A stretch of 64,000 nt of DNA, taken from Aculops lycopersici (taxonomy: Eukaryota > Arthropoda > Arachnida > Trombidiformes > Eriophyidae). Of this stretch, positions 51,618-63,972 are shown one piece after another; positions within the stretch are counted from its first letter, which is position 1, and every line of letters starts with the position of its first letter. Both the position numbers and the translations under genes were made by a program. Location of the stretch: the NCBI GenBank assembly GCA_015350385.1, contig WNKI01000001.1:1667870-1731869 (forward strand). Reading direction: 5' to 3'. The notes under the pieces are model-generated. The model did no database searches. It worked only from the letters and a program-made list of their open reading frames with translations, and was not told the DNA's origin.

Positions 51618-54600
51618 AGCAATCGTCAATTGATTGCCTCTGTAGCGTCTTGGTCGACATTGTGGCCAACAGTTGCGTAACAGTTTTGAGGCAATAAAAG
51701 CCGTCGCCTCCAAGTTCTTTGAGCTGGACCGACAACTTAACTAAACGCAAACTGAACTGAAGCAAACTGCGAGAAACTAAACTAAACTAGAGGTTGAGCT
51801 CCTTTCTCTCCTCCTTCGTTTGCCACTTACAAGCGGACAGGATGATAATTTGGCGCCCATCGAGTCGGCAATTATATTGTATATTAAGAGAGTGTAGCTG
51901 ACGCTTCCAATGTGAAACAATTAAGCGGTCGACAGAGTTTTGGGCTCGAGTCTGAAAACTTGAAAGTCAAAACTCGAGAACCAACCGGAAGCGACGGAGG
52001 CAGTCACAGCAAGTGAACCTACACCACGATTAACGACGAGCAATGGAGCCGAATACACCGAAAAGAGATGAGTGACGATTAATAACAACAACAACAACAA
52101 CAACGAGGCCAATTGAATAAACTCCAGTGGCCAGGTGAGATGATTGCTAGTTGTGTTGAGTTGCCAACTAACTAACTAACTAACTAACATCAAATTTAAA
52201 TTTTCCCCTCACTATTCCACTGCTTAAGCACAAAAGAAATGAAAAGGGAGCGACGCAACAGGAAACCCGAGTTCATTATAAACTCAGCGACAGCTAAAGT
52301 CACCTGTCGTTAACGTCTCGCCTCCGTTGTGTTGCTTTGGAATTATTGTGCGGTGGAGACAGACCATTAGGCGACACTTCTATTTAGCATTTCGGTCGCT
52401 AGAATATTTCGGTCTCCTATTCTCAACTCTTGGTTGCCTCTTCCACTAAATTAGTCCCAAGTTTAGAGGACTAGCCACTAGAAGAGCGCGAGAAAACCCC
52501 CCATCCGCAAAAAATGAATTCGGCACACAAATATGGTTGTCTTTTTGCAACTAATGCTAACCGTCACCGTCGCCGCCGCTGCTCATGTCGTCTACAAGTG
52601 TAGCCTCGTCGAGTTAGTTTTCTTTTTGTCAAAAGGCCAACAACAAGGTGTGAGAGTGATAAAGCACACACACACACTTACACTTATATACATACACATG
52701 ACACTTAAATCTGCAAACTTGGCCCAAAGTGTCAAACAAATCCACCAAAACTTGCTAAATACGTTGTTTCTGTTGAGTTGCCTCTCACGTTAAAACGTAA
52801 GCTTGAGTTTGAATTTGAGCGCTTAGCTCGCGGCATTTAGTTTTGTAAATGGTTATGCAAATTTCATTGAGAAAATAGTTGGCTAGTCCAACTGAAGTTG
52901 TCCTTTCCACTTCGTCCCTTTAGCTTCGTGCGGCTCTCACACCTCATTAATAAGCTATAGTTGAAAACTTTGCATAGGCTTCTCTCATAGAGGAGGAAAA
53001 TTATGCAACTGAACGCAAAATTTGAGGTGGGAAACAACTACACACAACCATCAGTTGGTTGTTATCTAGTTTTAGCTCGACTTCCAGTTGCGTTGCGTTG
53101 CGTTTCCTCAGAATCTCCGTCTGCTCACCATCCAGCTCCAGTTTGTCACCTGAATATTTCGAGTGGCAGTTAGCTAATGTGTTTTTTCCTCTGCTCAACT
53201 AACTGGCTGACTGGCTATCCGAACAGCCAAAACCTATAGCTTCAACAGATGCCAAGATAATGAGCAGTCATATATCACAGAGACACATGCACACTAGATG
53301 TTAGGCGCCACAGGCGAGAGGGTGTTGACTTGCGTAACTTGAAGCAAATTTTTCTCCTCCTTCTGCCTCTCGTTCAGTTGCATCCTGCTAAATAGAATAG
53401 AAGCTACTAACAACACATCTACACCTCGAGATTTGGCTAACCTCTCGTGTTTTTCTTTCGAGTTTGTACGAGATGAACATTGAGATTTGTAGTTTCCTCG
53501 GGAGGAAAAAATTAGCGGCGAGCGTCAAAGGTTTACAGGGTAGTTTTTTCTTGCGATTTATTCCTTTGCAAAGAAATAAATCGTTGAATCATCTAACTTG
53601 ACGGCAAGCTGAAAATCATTAATAGGCCATTGATCCAATTTAGTGGCTCAAAAAATTAGATGGCAGCGGCGACTCCAATGTGAAGGGAAGAAACTGGCGG
53701 TGCGCAGGTAGGTGGCGCCACGCGCCGCACCTGTAACTCAATCGCTGGCTCGTTCATTTGACTGCGCTGCCTATATCCTTAAAATGCTGTAGTAGTTTGA
53801 CGTGAAGCAAACACAACTCAATTCTCTCTTCCTCTCTGGCGCTAAATAATTGAAGCGAGTAGATCGTTATTATCATCACTAAGTCATAGCGTCACGATTA
53901 CCACGCGATTCTTCTTCTAACCAAACTCCACTTGCTTATCAAATTATCACTAAGCGAGTAGACTCCATTCCATCACCACCAAGTCTATTAAATTGTAGAC
54001 TCGCTGCTCGACGGTTAGAAGCTGCTTTCGGTTGCTAATCAAAGTGAGCAACCAAAAGCAAGCGCTAAGCAATTGACTGAGTGACTGTAATTCAAACTAG
54101 ACATGAATTAAATATGAATTAAAGTAGTCGTCGGTGTTGCAGGCCAATAGTAAACCGGGCCACTAAGTACAAAAACCGAGCAACACAACGAGTCACTTTG
54201 CTACTAGCCTACTAGTCGGCAAGCTAAGTAAAATTTTCAAACGTCCGCCCAACGTTTGATGCTTCGTTGGCAAAGCTAAACTCAATTAGCCGCTCGCCGA
54301 AGTGGTGCGCAAACTGCGGCTAATTCGAATCCTAGTTGGCCACTCGGCTAGCTGGTGGAGAATCTCAACAATATAGTGCAAATGGTTGGTTGATGCTCAC
54401 ACATAATTTTGTCTAGTACTCATATCCATTTAGTTTAGTTTAGTCTAGTTTAATTTCGACGCTCACCTACTAGCAATTAACTTGCTAACTCTAGGCGCTA
54501 AAACTCGCTGAAGCGACCAACTTACGCGCCGTGGAGATTAAATCAACAACCTTAATCGATCTAATTTGATTCTTCTCTCCACTAGACTCTATTAATAATG

Positions 54601-54926
54601 TGAAACTCATATTGTTCTCGCGGCTAAGTTGGTGGGAGAATGGGGCGCCCAAGACGCCAAATTTGCAGACAACAATTAGAATGATCGATAAGTGCAAACG
54701 TGTCGGCTGGCCATCTGAGTTCCAGCTCTTGGCTGCCTTGATCCCAATGAAAAGTGGAAGAGGAAGACTGGATATAATTGTCTCTCTGTGCTCTATAGTC
54801 TCACGCTTAGCTCGGACTCTTTGGCTCCAAGTGGCCCACCTGGCCGACTCGTTTGAAGAGGCAGGCGGGGGAGCAAGCAGTGAGCAATCAGTTGCAGCAA
54901 GTCAGTTGGATTAGTTCGGAGAATTA

Positions 54927-54946
54927 ATTAATGGGCGCCCATTAAT
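54927..54946. repeat. 20-bp perfect palindrome with TAAT sites
   Basis: ATTAATGGGC followed directly by its exact complement. The centre is GGGCGCCC, and each arm carries an ATTA/TAAT core of the kind bound by homeodomains. It lies in the presumed ladybird intron. Confidence 0.85.
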
Positions 54947-55234
54947 CTCGAGTGCAAAATCTTTCGTTATCATCGTGTGGCGCTCAAGGGGGAAACGATC
55001 CAACTCCACCCACACTCTTGAAGCGAAGCCATTCGTAACAAAACGAAACTGGCAGATAATAGTTGAGAGGGGCATCAACTCGATCACTATCCAGCCGTTT
55101 GGGTGGAAAGCTAGCTCGCCGATTTGGTCTCACCTCCTTGAAATTAGTTAGCTAGCCAAGAGTCAAAGGGAGACGATGCATCTTTGCAAAGTGCGAGTTA
55201 GTTAGGCGCTAATTGTTCCTTTACGTTTCTAGTT

Positions 55235-55254
55235 AGCTCGCTTGCAAGCGAGCT
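55235..55254. repeat. 20-bp perfect palindrome
   Basis: AGCTCGCTTG followed directly by its exact complement, with no central spacer. Confidence 0.85.
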
Positions 55255-56027
55255 GGCCGCTCGTTCGTTAGCCTTGACGATGATTACTCCTCATGACGAT
55301 CGTGCGTTTCGTTTTGCGTTTCTCGAACTGCATTATTGTTTTCAAGTGCGCAATCAAAACCAATTTACTCGCCAGAATGATACTCTTGACTCTCGCACCT
55401 CTACCAGCTGCTGCCGCCGCCGCTGCTTAGGGTTAGCTGCTTATGGGCCACTTGGAAACGGAGAGCGTTCAAATTCCAATTAAGCGCCAAGTCGGAACTT
55501 GGAGCTCGAGGATCAAAAGCTAGGAGTCAAAAGTGGAGTTGGTTTTTGCGTTTTTAGGAAAAGTTAGAGATAGAGGGAGAGAGAGGAGAAGAAGAAGAAG
55601 ATTGCCGCCAACTAGTAACTAATTAGCTGCCGGCTCTTCGTTTCTCTGTTTCTTTTCCTCGCTCTTTCTATCTCCTCTTTGGCCCGGTACTAAGTTGCTA
55701 AGTATACTATTGTATTACCCCGAGCCGACAAGTCGAATTAATTTGAAGTTGAAATGAGCAATTGACTGCTAATGCCACTTAAAAGATCGCTTCTAGCTTC
55801 TAGCTTATTGCTGTTGTTGTTGTTGTTAACTACCCTCTAGAAGGAGAGAGAGAGGGAGTCAATTCGTGATCAATCGTCGATCGCCGGTTGCCATTTGAGT
55901 TTATTTCAGTGTTTCCAAGTTTTGAGGGAAAACATTGAAACATAGAAACATCCTCCCTACTAGCTGGACACGAGAGTTTAGGTATTAGTTCGCGCGCATC
56001 AATATCACAGTGATCGTCACACAACAA

Positions 56028-56060
56028 CATCTACATCTACATCTACATCTACATCTACAT
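56028..56060 (+). repeat. CATCTA hexanucleotide microsatellite
   Basis: Five and a half perfect CATCTA units head to tail. Confidence 0.9.
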
Positions 56061-56437
56061 CGAGGAGAGGAGAGTTTATCGTTTCCTCCTAGCTGCTCTT
56101 GCTCTTGTTGTTGTTGCTGTTGTCGTGTGACGGTTGAGTGGCAATCGGTTATAAAAAGAGCAGCAACCACTTGGTCGTGTCCAAGTAATTGATTGCAAAT
56201 TTGGGCTCGCACAAATTGGAGGGCATTAGATGCGCTCCGTTGAAGCGCCCGTTCGCCTGCTGTAATAGATCGCTTGGTCAGTCTATTTGTTGGCTGCAAA
56301 TTGAGTCATTGAGATGGAGGCAAGGAGATAAGAGATTACTCATCTATGAGAGTGAGCGAGTCTATTATATACATTGCCTCGAATATTTAGTTCAACAAGC
56401 ACGTCCATTCGACGTCGACTATGATCGCATCTAATCT

Positions 56438-56471
56438 CTTTGGTGTGGTTGCACAACCAACCACACCAAAG
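56438..56471. repeat. 14-bp perfect hairpin
   Basis: Arms 56438-56451 (CTTTGGTGTGGTTG) and 56458-56471 are exact complements around a 6-base loop CACAAC. The flanks do not extend the stem. Confidence 0.8.
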
Positions 56472-59400
56472 CGCCAGCCGCCTCAATACTACAAGACTAC
56501 AGAGTATATAAAATATACTTTACTGATCTTGGAACAAGCGAAGCTAAACTGACTGCTCAAGTCTCTCTCACGTTCACAATCCGCCGCCAGGTAATTGATT
56601 TCAATTAATGCTAATTAATTGAAGCACTCATATTCTCCACTCCAGCAGCACATCCAAGTAGCCGCCTAAAAGCCAATCAGCTTATCTTGTGTTAAATCTT
56701 AAACACCTCGCTCATTAGCTTGCAAGTTGGACAAGTTTATTCCCCCTTGGAGTTGCTTGAGTTCCGTTCATCATTCATTAGGAAACTAGTATATTAGTTG
56801 CCTGTAACAAGCAAGGCGAACACACAGAACAGACGAGAGGAACGGACGTTAGGCGAAAGACAACGAGACGTGGCTGTCTTTTTAAAGTGGCCGCCCGAGG
56901 ACTTGGAGCTGATCGCTTCGTTGTCTTCGTCTCGGAGTATTTATGTTGCGGCAACTCCAACTCCGACTGCAACGGCAGCAGCAGCTACAATAGCTGGCTC
57001 ACCTGGAATCGCATTCGCTCATTTGCCTGCCAGCAGCCGGTAACTAGCCAGAGGGTTAACTAGCAAGAGGGCAAGCAAGTGAGCAAACGAGGCGAGCTGG
57101 AAGCGTAAAGAGATCGATTGCGCGCCCCAGAGAAGCAAAAGGAGCAGCAACATCATGTATATAATAATCACATGTCTCACCTTCTGTAGTCATATTAGAA
57201 GGCGGCAGGCACATAGAAAAAGAGACAGACGCTACATTTCAACTACAACTTGGCCGCCCATTTTTAACGCCGCGGCGCGTTGGAGGTGGGCGTGGTATCA
57301 AAGCGCTCTGATGAGCATGCAAAATTTGAGAAAGAGAGAGAGAGAGATGCTTTTGCTCATCATCTGCTTTGGCAGTGGACGAGACCAATTGGCGCAAGTG
57401 GTTTTGGGTTGCGAGTATCATTAGGCTCGTTGTTTTTTAGTTGACTTTTATGCCTCTCAATGCTATCCCCTCTTTTCCCGCTAGGTGCATGCTTTTAGAA
57501 TTTGTTGTCGGCGCTTGGGGCCAGTAGGTGTGCGTTGCGGTCGGTAGCACGTGACACTATATTTGCACGCTGCGCGTGCAAGTCAACCCGCTCCTCGCGT
57601 GTGGGTGTGGCAAACCGAGATGAGCAAGCAAATGAGTGGTGGAAGAGGAGGAGTATAACCGCTTCTGGCCTAGAACCTAAATACTGCTGAAGTTGGGTCT
57701 CATTTAGACATGCTGACCCACATGAGGGCTTAATTTAAGAAATCCACACTGTTTTTTTTCTGTCGGTAGGGAGAGAGAGGCAATCTGCTTATGGGATTTT
57801 TCCTCTCCTTCTTCTGCTCGCCAAAAGCAGCGGGCAGCAGAAGCATTAGCAGCAGTCAAGTGGCCAACAACATCTAAATTTACATGCATTCAGACACATT
57901 TCATTGCTCACTTGGCTTACCTGATGTTGGATGCTCACAGTTGGCGCGCGCCGACGCCTCAGTCTAGGTCGCCGCCATCGCGGCCGCAACAAGACATTCA
58001 CAAGCGCGATGAATAATGATGGTAATGATACTGGAGCACGCACATTTTTCACACACTAGCCACGCATGAGGTGGGATATCAACTAGCGGGAGTCCCATGA
58101 GAGCATCGGTTAGTCGGTTGGCTGGTGTGCTAGTTGCTATTGTGGTGGTGGTTGTTGTAGTTGTCCATTTGACCAGTAGTATATCAGCTAAAGCTTTGTG
58201 TAAGCGAGCCGCTGCTCACACGCACACGAAGCCGGGCTAATATTCCTGGCCAATCTTCTCACCTGCTTATTATTTAAAGTGGCCGCGGCGGCCACAGCGG
58301 CGGCGTCGGCGGCTCAGAGGCTTTGAGGCTTTGAGGTGAGCAACAACAGTGTGAGCTGGTAAGCGAGAAAACGACAGCAAAGCCCATGGTTGCTTGTGGA
58401 TACCATGGAGAGTGCGAGATAAGTATGATGACTCAATCAAAAGCGGCGGTGGTGTTGGCAATTTTGTCTGCTTGCTCTTTCGGCTCCGCCATTCGCCCTG
58501 TAACTTGTCTTGTTTTTTCTCGGCCCACTGGCCGATAAGCCGCGAGTATCAAACCACAGGTTAATTTCAAGAAAACCACTTGGCAACAACGCAAGCAAGT
58601 GAGCTGATAAAAGAATGGTGAGAGAAATCTTGTGGCTCTTTTATTGCTCAATTGGCGGCGGCGGCGGCGGCCGTGTGTGTGTGATTTAAACTCTTGCGGC
58701 TTCACCTTTGACTTATCTCTTGGTTTGCCTCCATCTCTCAAGTGTTAACGTGTACTGCACTCAAGTCGAGCAGCCGAAGTGAAGTCAACCTTGTGAAAAC
58801 TGGTGGTAATTGAATTATCGCATATGAGCCGCGAAATTGATGGGATAGTTCATTGTTGTGGTTGTCGCCGCCTTTTTTCTTATCCCTTGGGGCAACCTGA
58901 AGCAGTGAGTCCGTCGATATATATATGCACACATATGTATATATATATATCTGTACACATAGATTTGTATACATTGTGTGGCACGAGAAAACTGCCAAAA
59001 GAGTCGACACTGTGGTTGTTGTCCTCGGGAGGCACAAAGTGGAAAGGATATCATTGTCATCTGTCCACCTGTCTATTTGCGCCCGCCTGTCTGTCCGTTC
59101 TTATGAGAATCCATGCGTGTGGCTTCTCGACTCTCAACGGCAACTCACGACTTTATGACACTGGTGGTCAATTACAGGCGCAGGCAAACTCGACCAGCTC
59201 GCTCGAAAGTAATATATCCCACACACGGCGAAGCAAGAGGTGAAGCTATATCCTATGATCCATCACACAATTTGGCAGGTAACAATGGCGGCGGCCAGGT
59301 TAAGTGTGTGTGTTTTGCGCTACCATTTCTGTCGGTTTCAAGGGGCAATTCTCTTTCAACTTGCCTCCCAAATTCGAGGGCAAATTTCTCCACAGAGACA

Positions 59401-60925
59401 ATTGTGGTGGCCGATGGATGGAGGTAACAAAAAGAACAAGCGCAATTCATCATCGGGTTTCTCGCTCACTTTTCTCCATCGGCTCGATTTCCACTCGTCG
59501 CCGAGGGCCACAAATGGAAATCGATTTGCGAGTCCAAATCAAGTGGACTCTCCGATAGAGAAGAAATGTGTGCGCCTCTCCAACCGAATTCATTAGATTG
59601 ACTTCCACTCGTTTGATTCAATAGAAAGAGGCCACTTTTTTGTGCCTTCTTGACTCGGATAAAATAAGACCATTTATCAGTGGAGTCTTGTGGCGTTAGC
59701 GGCGGCGGCGGCGGCAAGTTGGGCACAAGTGCTCTCAGTTTAGTGGCAAGTGCAACGGTAAGAGCGACAAGCGGAGCAAAAACCTATTGGGCTGGTTAAA
59801 TCAAGCGGATAATTCATCGACACTTGTGGCGCAGCCTCTTTGTGTGCGTGTGTTATGTAACCTACAGCCGTATGTTGTGTGCTCTTTTCCATTAGGGAAT
59901 ATCACGGTGGATATCAAATCTATTTGTGTTCAACTGCGCACACAAATACGCGCCTCGAGTCGAGTGGCACCAGCAAATTTGTTCATTGCGCGTCACGCAA
60001 TGAGCACCATTTGTATCTTTAACGCACCGCACAGACTTGTGCAAGTTGTTTGCCAAGCCGGCTAACATTACATGAGCTCATTTCGACTGCTCGCCCTGCC
60101 TCCGCTGCTGTCCGCTCTTGTATTTACTTGTGCCCTCCCCCCCCCTCGCGGCGCGTCATCATCATTTAGAGAAGCGAGTTGTTGAAATGCGCAAGAGGAA
60201 GAGCAAGTCCATTGAACATTCAATCTCTGTGTGGTGGTTAATCGAGTTGAAGGAATCAAGATGGTTGCTGCTGCTGCTCGCTCACACAAGTGGTTCAGTT
60301 GAGCGTGAAAAGGGGAAACGTTTTCTCGACTTGAGTGGAAGCCACGGCAAACGTAATGATCCACTTGATAGTTGTTGTTGTTGTTGTTGCTACAATGTCC
60401 ACAGTAATAACATAGCAAAAGTTGCCATGATAACCATGATAACGATTCCCCCTTTGAGCCGCCAGTCGGTGGTTGTTGGAGTGGCTGTTGTTGCTAATGC
60501 CGTTGCCGTTGCGCAATTTGCCAACATCATTATAGTGCAACTCGTCTCCTCTTCAATGTCGTGTGTTTTTATATAGTCGCTAGCGGCCACTTTAATGTGT
60601 GTGAGCTAGGCGTTAAAGTAGCTCTTTAGTTGTAGAAACGACGCAAAATCATGATGATGTGCATCTCGGATGGAATTGAATCGAATTGGATGGGAGCAAA
60701 TTGGATGCCGCGTCCGGCGAAACGCTGCATCCAATCAGCCGCCAATGAGTCGGCCGCTAAACGTTTAGTTGCGTTGGCCCTTTCCTCTCTTGTCACTCCT
60801 TGAGTTTGACTAGTTTTCGCGGCTCCGTTCACTTGAAGGGGAGGAAAAAGTGGCTAACAGGCGAAGAATCTCGCCCACTTGGCAGGCTAATGAAAATTTG
60901 AACAATTTTCATACCCACCGACACC

Positions 60926-60965
60926 AACACGAAACAACACGAAACAAAACAAAACAAAACATAAC
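60926..60965 (+). repeat. AANAC pentanucleotide array
   Basis: Eight five-base units (AACAC, GAAAC, AAAAC, ATAAC) in strict period, related to the arrays at 1416 and 32881. Confidence 0.75.
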
Positions 60966-63916
60966 GCCTGCTAGAGGTCCAGTTCGGGGTTTAGAGTTGA
61001 GCGAGCCACCACTCAACAGCTACATTATTGTTAGTGGCGCTGGCTGCCGAGGGCATCAAGTGAGCAGCAGCAGCAGCAGCATCATTGAGGCTACTCTAGT
61101 GCCCAAGTAACAGCAGCATTTAAAACGTCAGACGCGCGGATTAAACTGACTACTTAATCTAGTCAGTCAGTCACTTAATACACTTGACTTGTTGGATAAA
61201 ACATTAGCGGCTCAACTCAAAGTGTCCATCAGCGACATCAACCAGTGAGCAGCAACTTTTCATCGTCGTCCTCTTCGTCATAATCATCTTGGTCTTGGGC
61301 TTCAGCAACAACATTAACTTCATCCCGAACATAATCAACATTTTTATCCTCCTCCTCCTCTTCCTCCTACTCCTTATACTTCACGTTTCTCTCTCCCTCT
61401 CTCTCTCTTGATCATCATCGTCAAGTTATCTAGTCTCAAGTGGAGCCACCGAAACTGTGCACTTGTCGTGCCAGTTGAGTTGTCTCCTTCTCTTCGAAAT
61501 AGACTTGAATATTCTATTCCGTTTTAAATGCTTGTTGACATCCCACTTAATGATGACCTCGAGTCGTGGCCTCTCAAAATATCAACTCAACTAAACCAAA
61601 CTGAGTTTGTTTCACATGAATGCAAATCAAGTCTTTTAATCAAGTCAACTTTTCTCGTTCCCAGAGGCAAAATTAGTTTAGTTTCCTAGGCTAGCGGATT
61701 ATCAAGTCGAGTGAGGAGAAGAGAAGAGAAGAGTCGACTCGAGTGGAGTGGAGTTCAAAAAGTGGTGGTGATAGAAAAAATAGCATCCACTTTTTATTCA
61801 ACGGAAAAGACTAAAAGTTGGTTGAGAAATTTCTCCACCGCAAGTCCAAGGTTCTAGTCGATTGACGAAAGGATTTGGTTTCCCTAGACCCAACTTACAA
61901 GTAGTCAACTTTTGGTAGGTGAAAGAAAATATTTTTCGTGTTTCGCAAGCCTCGATCTCGGCAACTAAGTCTTGCAAACAAAGAGATGGAGAAAAATGTC
62001 GTGCGAGCGACGAGGCTAATTGCCAAGCGATGCGCGCGCTTGTTACGTAATGCCACTAATCACGTCTCATTTGCCTCGAGTTTGGCTTGATATTGTGACG
62101 GTTACTATAGTTGAGGTTGATGCTGCCGCTGACGTTGTTGATGTAACAATAGCGCCATTCAGTTGTTGTGTCTCAAGGTGACTGTTCCAGTGGAGCAGGT
62201 AGAAATGATGAAGATGCGGCCTCAACATTAAGAGGCCTTGTCAAGATCAATCTCAGATTTTTCTCTCTATTGGCTCGTTGCTCTTTTCCAGTTACCGTCG
62301 AGTTTGTTGGGAGAGGAAAAATACTTTCCTTATCTCAAGCAACGCCACTTTTTTGCCCCACTAAACATCAGCCATCAACATCAAGTTTAGCGGCATCGTT
62401 CGCGGCCAATCAATCAAAGTGGCCATCCATTCACTCGCTCATTCATTGTGCCAACGTTGCAGCTACAGTATATGTTGCAGCGTTTAGCGGCTCCACTTAT
62501 ATTAGTTGTAAACGTAAGCAACTAGGATGTTCAAAAGTTGATCCTGTTACAGTTCTCATCATCATCATCATCATCGTCATCATGACGACCATCGTCGTTT
62601 GATCACCAGAGAGATGATCAGCAACGGAGCAGCGCCGGTTGCGATAGCGAGACCCCAGCAAAATTCTCGAAAGGTTCGAAGTTCGGAGAGAACACCGAGC
62701 ATCTTGGCTCATTTACTCGATGGCCAATTTACGGGCGCCACATAAGCGAGGGGAAAAGGACATGGATACGAGTGAAACAAAAGACCTTGCTGATATCAAT
62801 AACAGTGGAGACTCGCGGACAAGAATAATAAGTCGTTGTCGTGGTTGCTCTTTTAGAAGTTTTGTATCAGTCTCTTCCGTTCCGTTGTGTGTTCCGTTGC
62901 GCTTTATTCCATGTTGTGATTGTAGATGTTAGTCGCGCATATTAGCATATTTTAGCCGACATTTAATACGAGAGTGGAGCTTTGAAAGATAGAAGAGCAT
63001 CAACTAGACAACCATTTGACTGACTCGACGTCAAGTGAGGCGCGTAGACTTTTTCCCCCCAGAAATTTGTTTTCTCTCTAAGTTAACCTCCTCCCCCTCC
63101 CCTAGTCTATGGGACGATTCCGAGGAGAAGATAAGCGATGATTATGATTATGACGACGACGACGACTATGAGCGGCGATCTCTTTTGATTCTCCTCGAAT
63201 CGGCTTGTTGTTTTGGCTGCAAATTTGCTCTAATAAGAAGTTTAAGGAAATGAACAAGCGGAAGCCGTCACTTGTTCGCGCGCGCTACTTTCGTGGGGCA
63301 TTCAAACGAAACCGAACTCATCAGTCAGTCGGGCGGCGGCCGCCGCAAAGAAAAACAATTGACTGCGGCCAACGGAGACTATTGAATTTACGCTCAATTG
63401 TAACCGCACGCGCACTTACAGTTGCTCACTTCAACTCCAACTTATTAATGCTTATAATATAATTGACTCATTGACAGACTCGGCATCGACAAAAGCCGGC
63501 TCGCGCCACTGGTGGTCCAGTCTTGAGAGTAGTCTCGTATTTTCCGAGCAAAATGAGAGAGCAGTTGCAAGAGAGAAAACCACCTGCTCCCCTGCCAATC
63601 GAATTAAAATTTCTACTCTTGGCGGCGGTTAAAATCAACACCGCATCAGAGTTGCGAATGTCAAGCTTTTATGTGTTGTTAGCCACTGGACTACTCGAAA
63701 CTAAACTCCACGATAGAAAGAGAGGGAGCAGCAAATTAGAAAAAGCGAAAGTTGAATCGATGGAATTAGATTAGCGGCAATCGATCTCCTTGATAGTCGT
63801 CGTTTTTTATATTGAAACTCGTCGTGACCAGCAAAGCGGCTAAAGTAAATTGCTCGACTTGAGTGTCTGATAGTTGGGCCAAAGAATCGGGTGTTTCCAT
63901 ATGACCGTTCATTTAG

Positions 63917-63972
63917 TTACAGTTGTAGTTGTAGTTGTAGTTGTAGTTGCAGTGGCAGTGGCAGCGGCAGCC
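63917..63972 (+). repeat. GTAGTT hexamer run grading into GCAGTG
   Basis: About five GTTGTA/GTAGTT hexamers pass into GCAGTG/GCAGCG units with the same 6-bp period, so the two blocks are probably one drifting array. Confidence 0.82.

Noticed and set aside
54320..54350. tRNA T-loop-like TTCGAATCC
   Set aside because: Flanking bases cannot form a T stem, and no A box or cloverleaf surrounds it.
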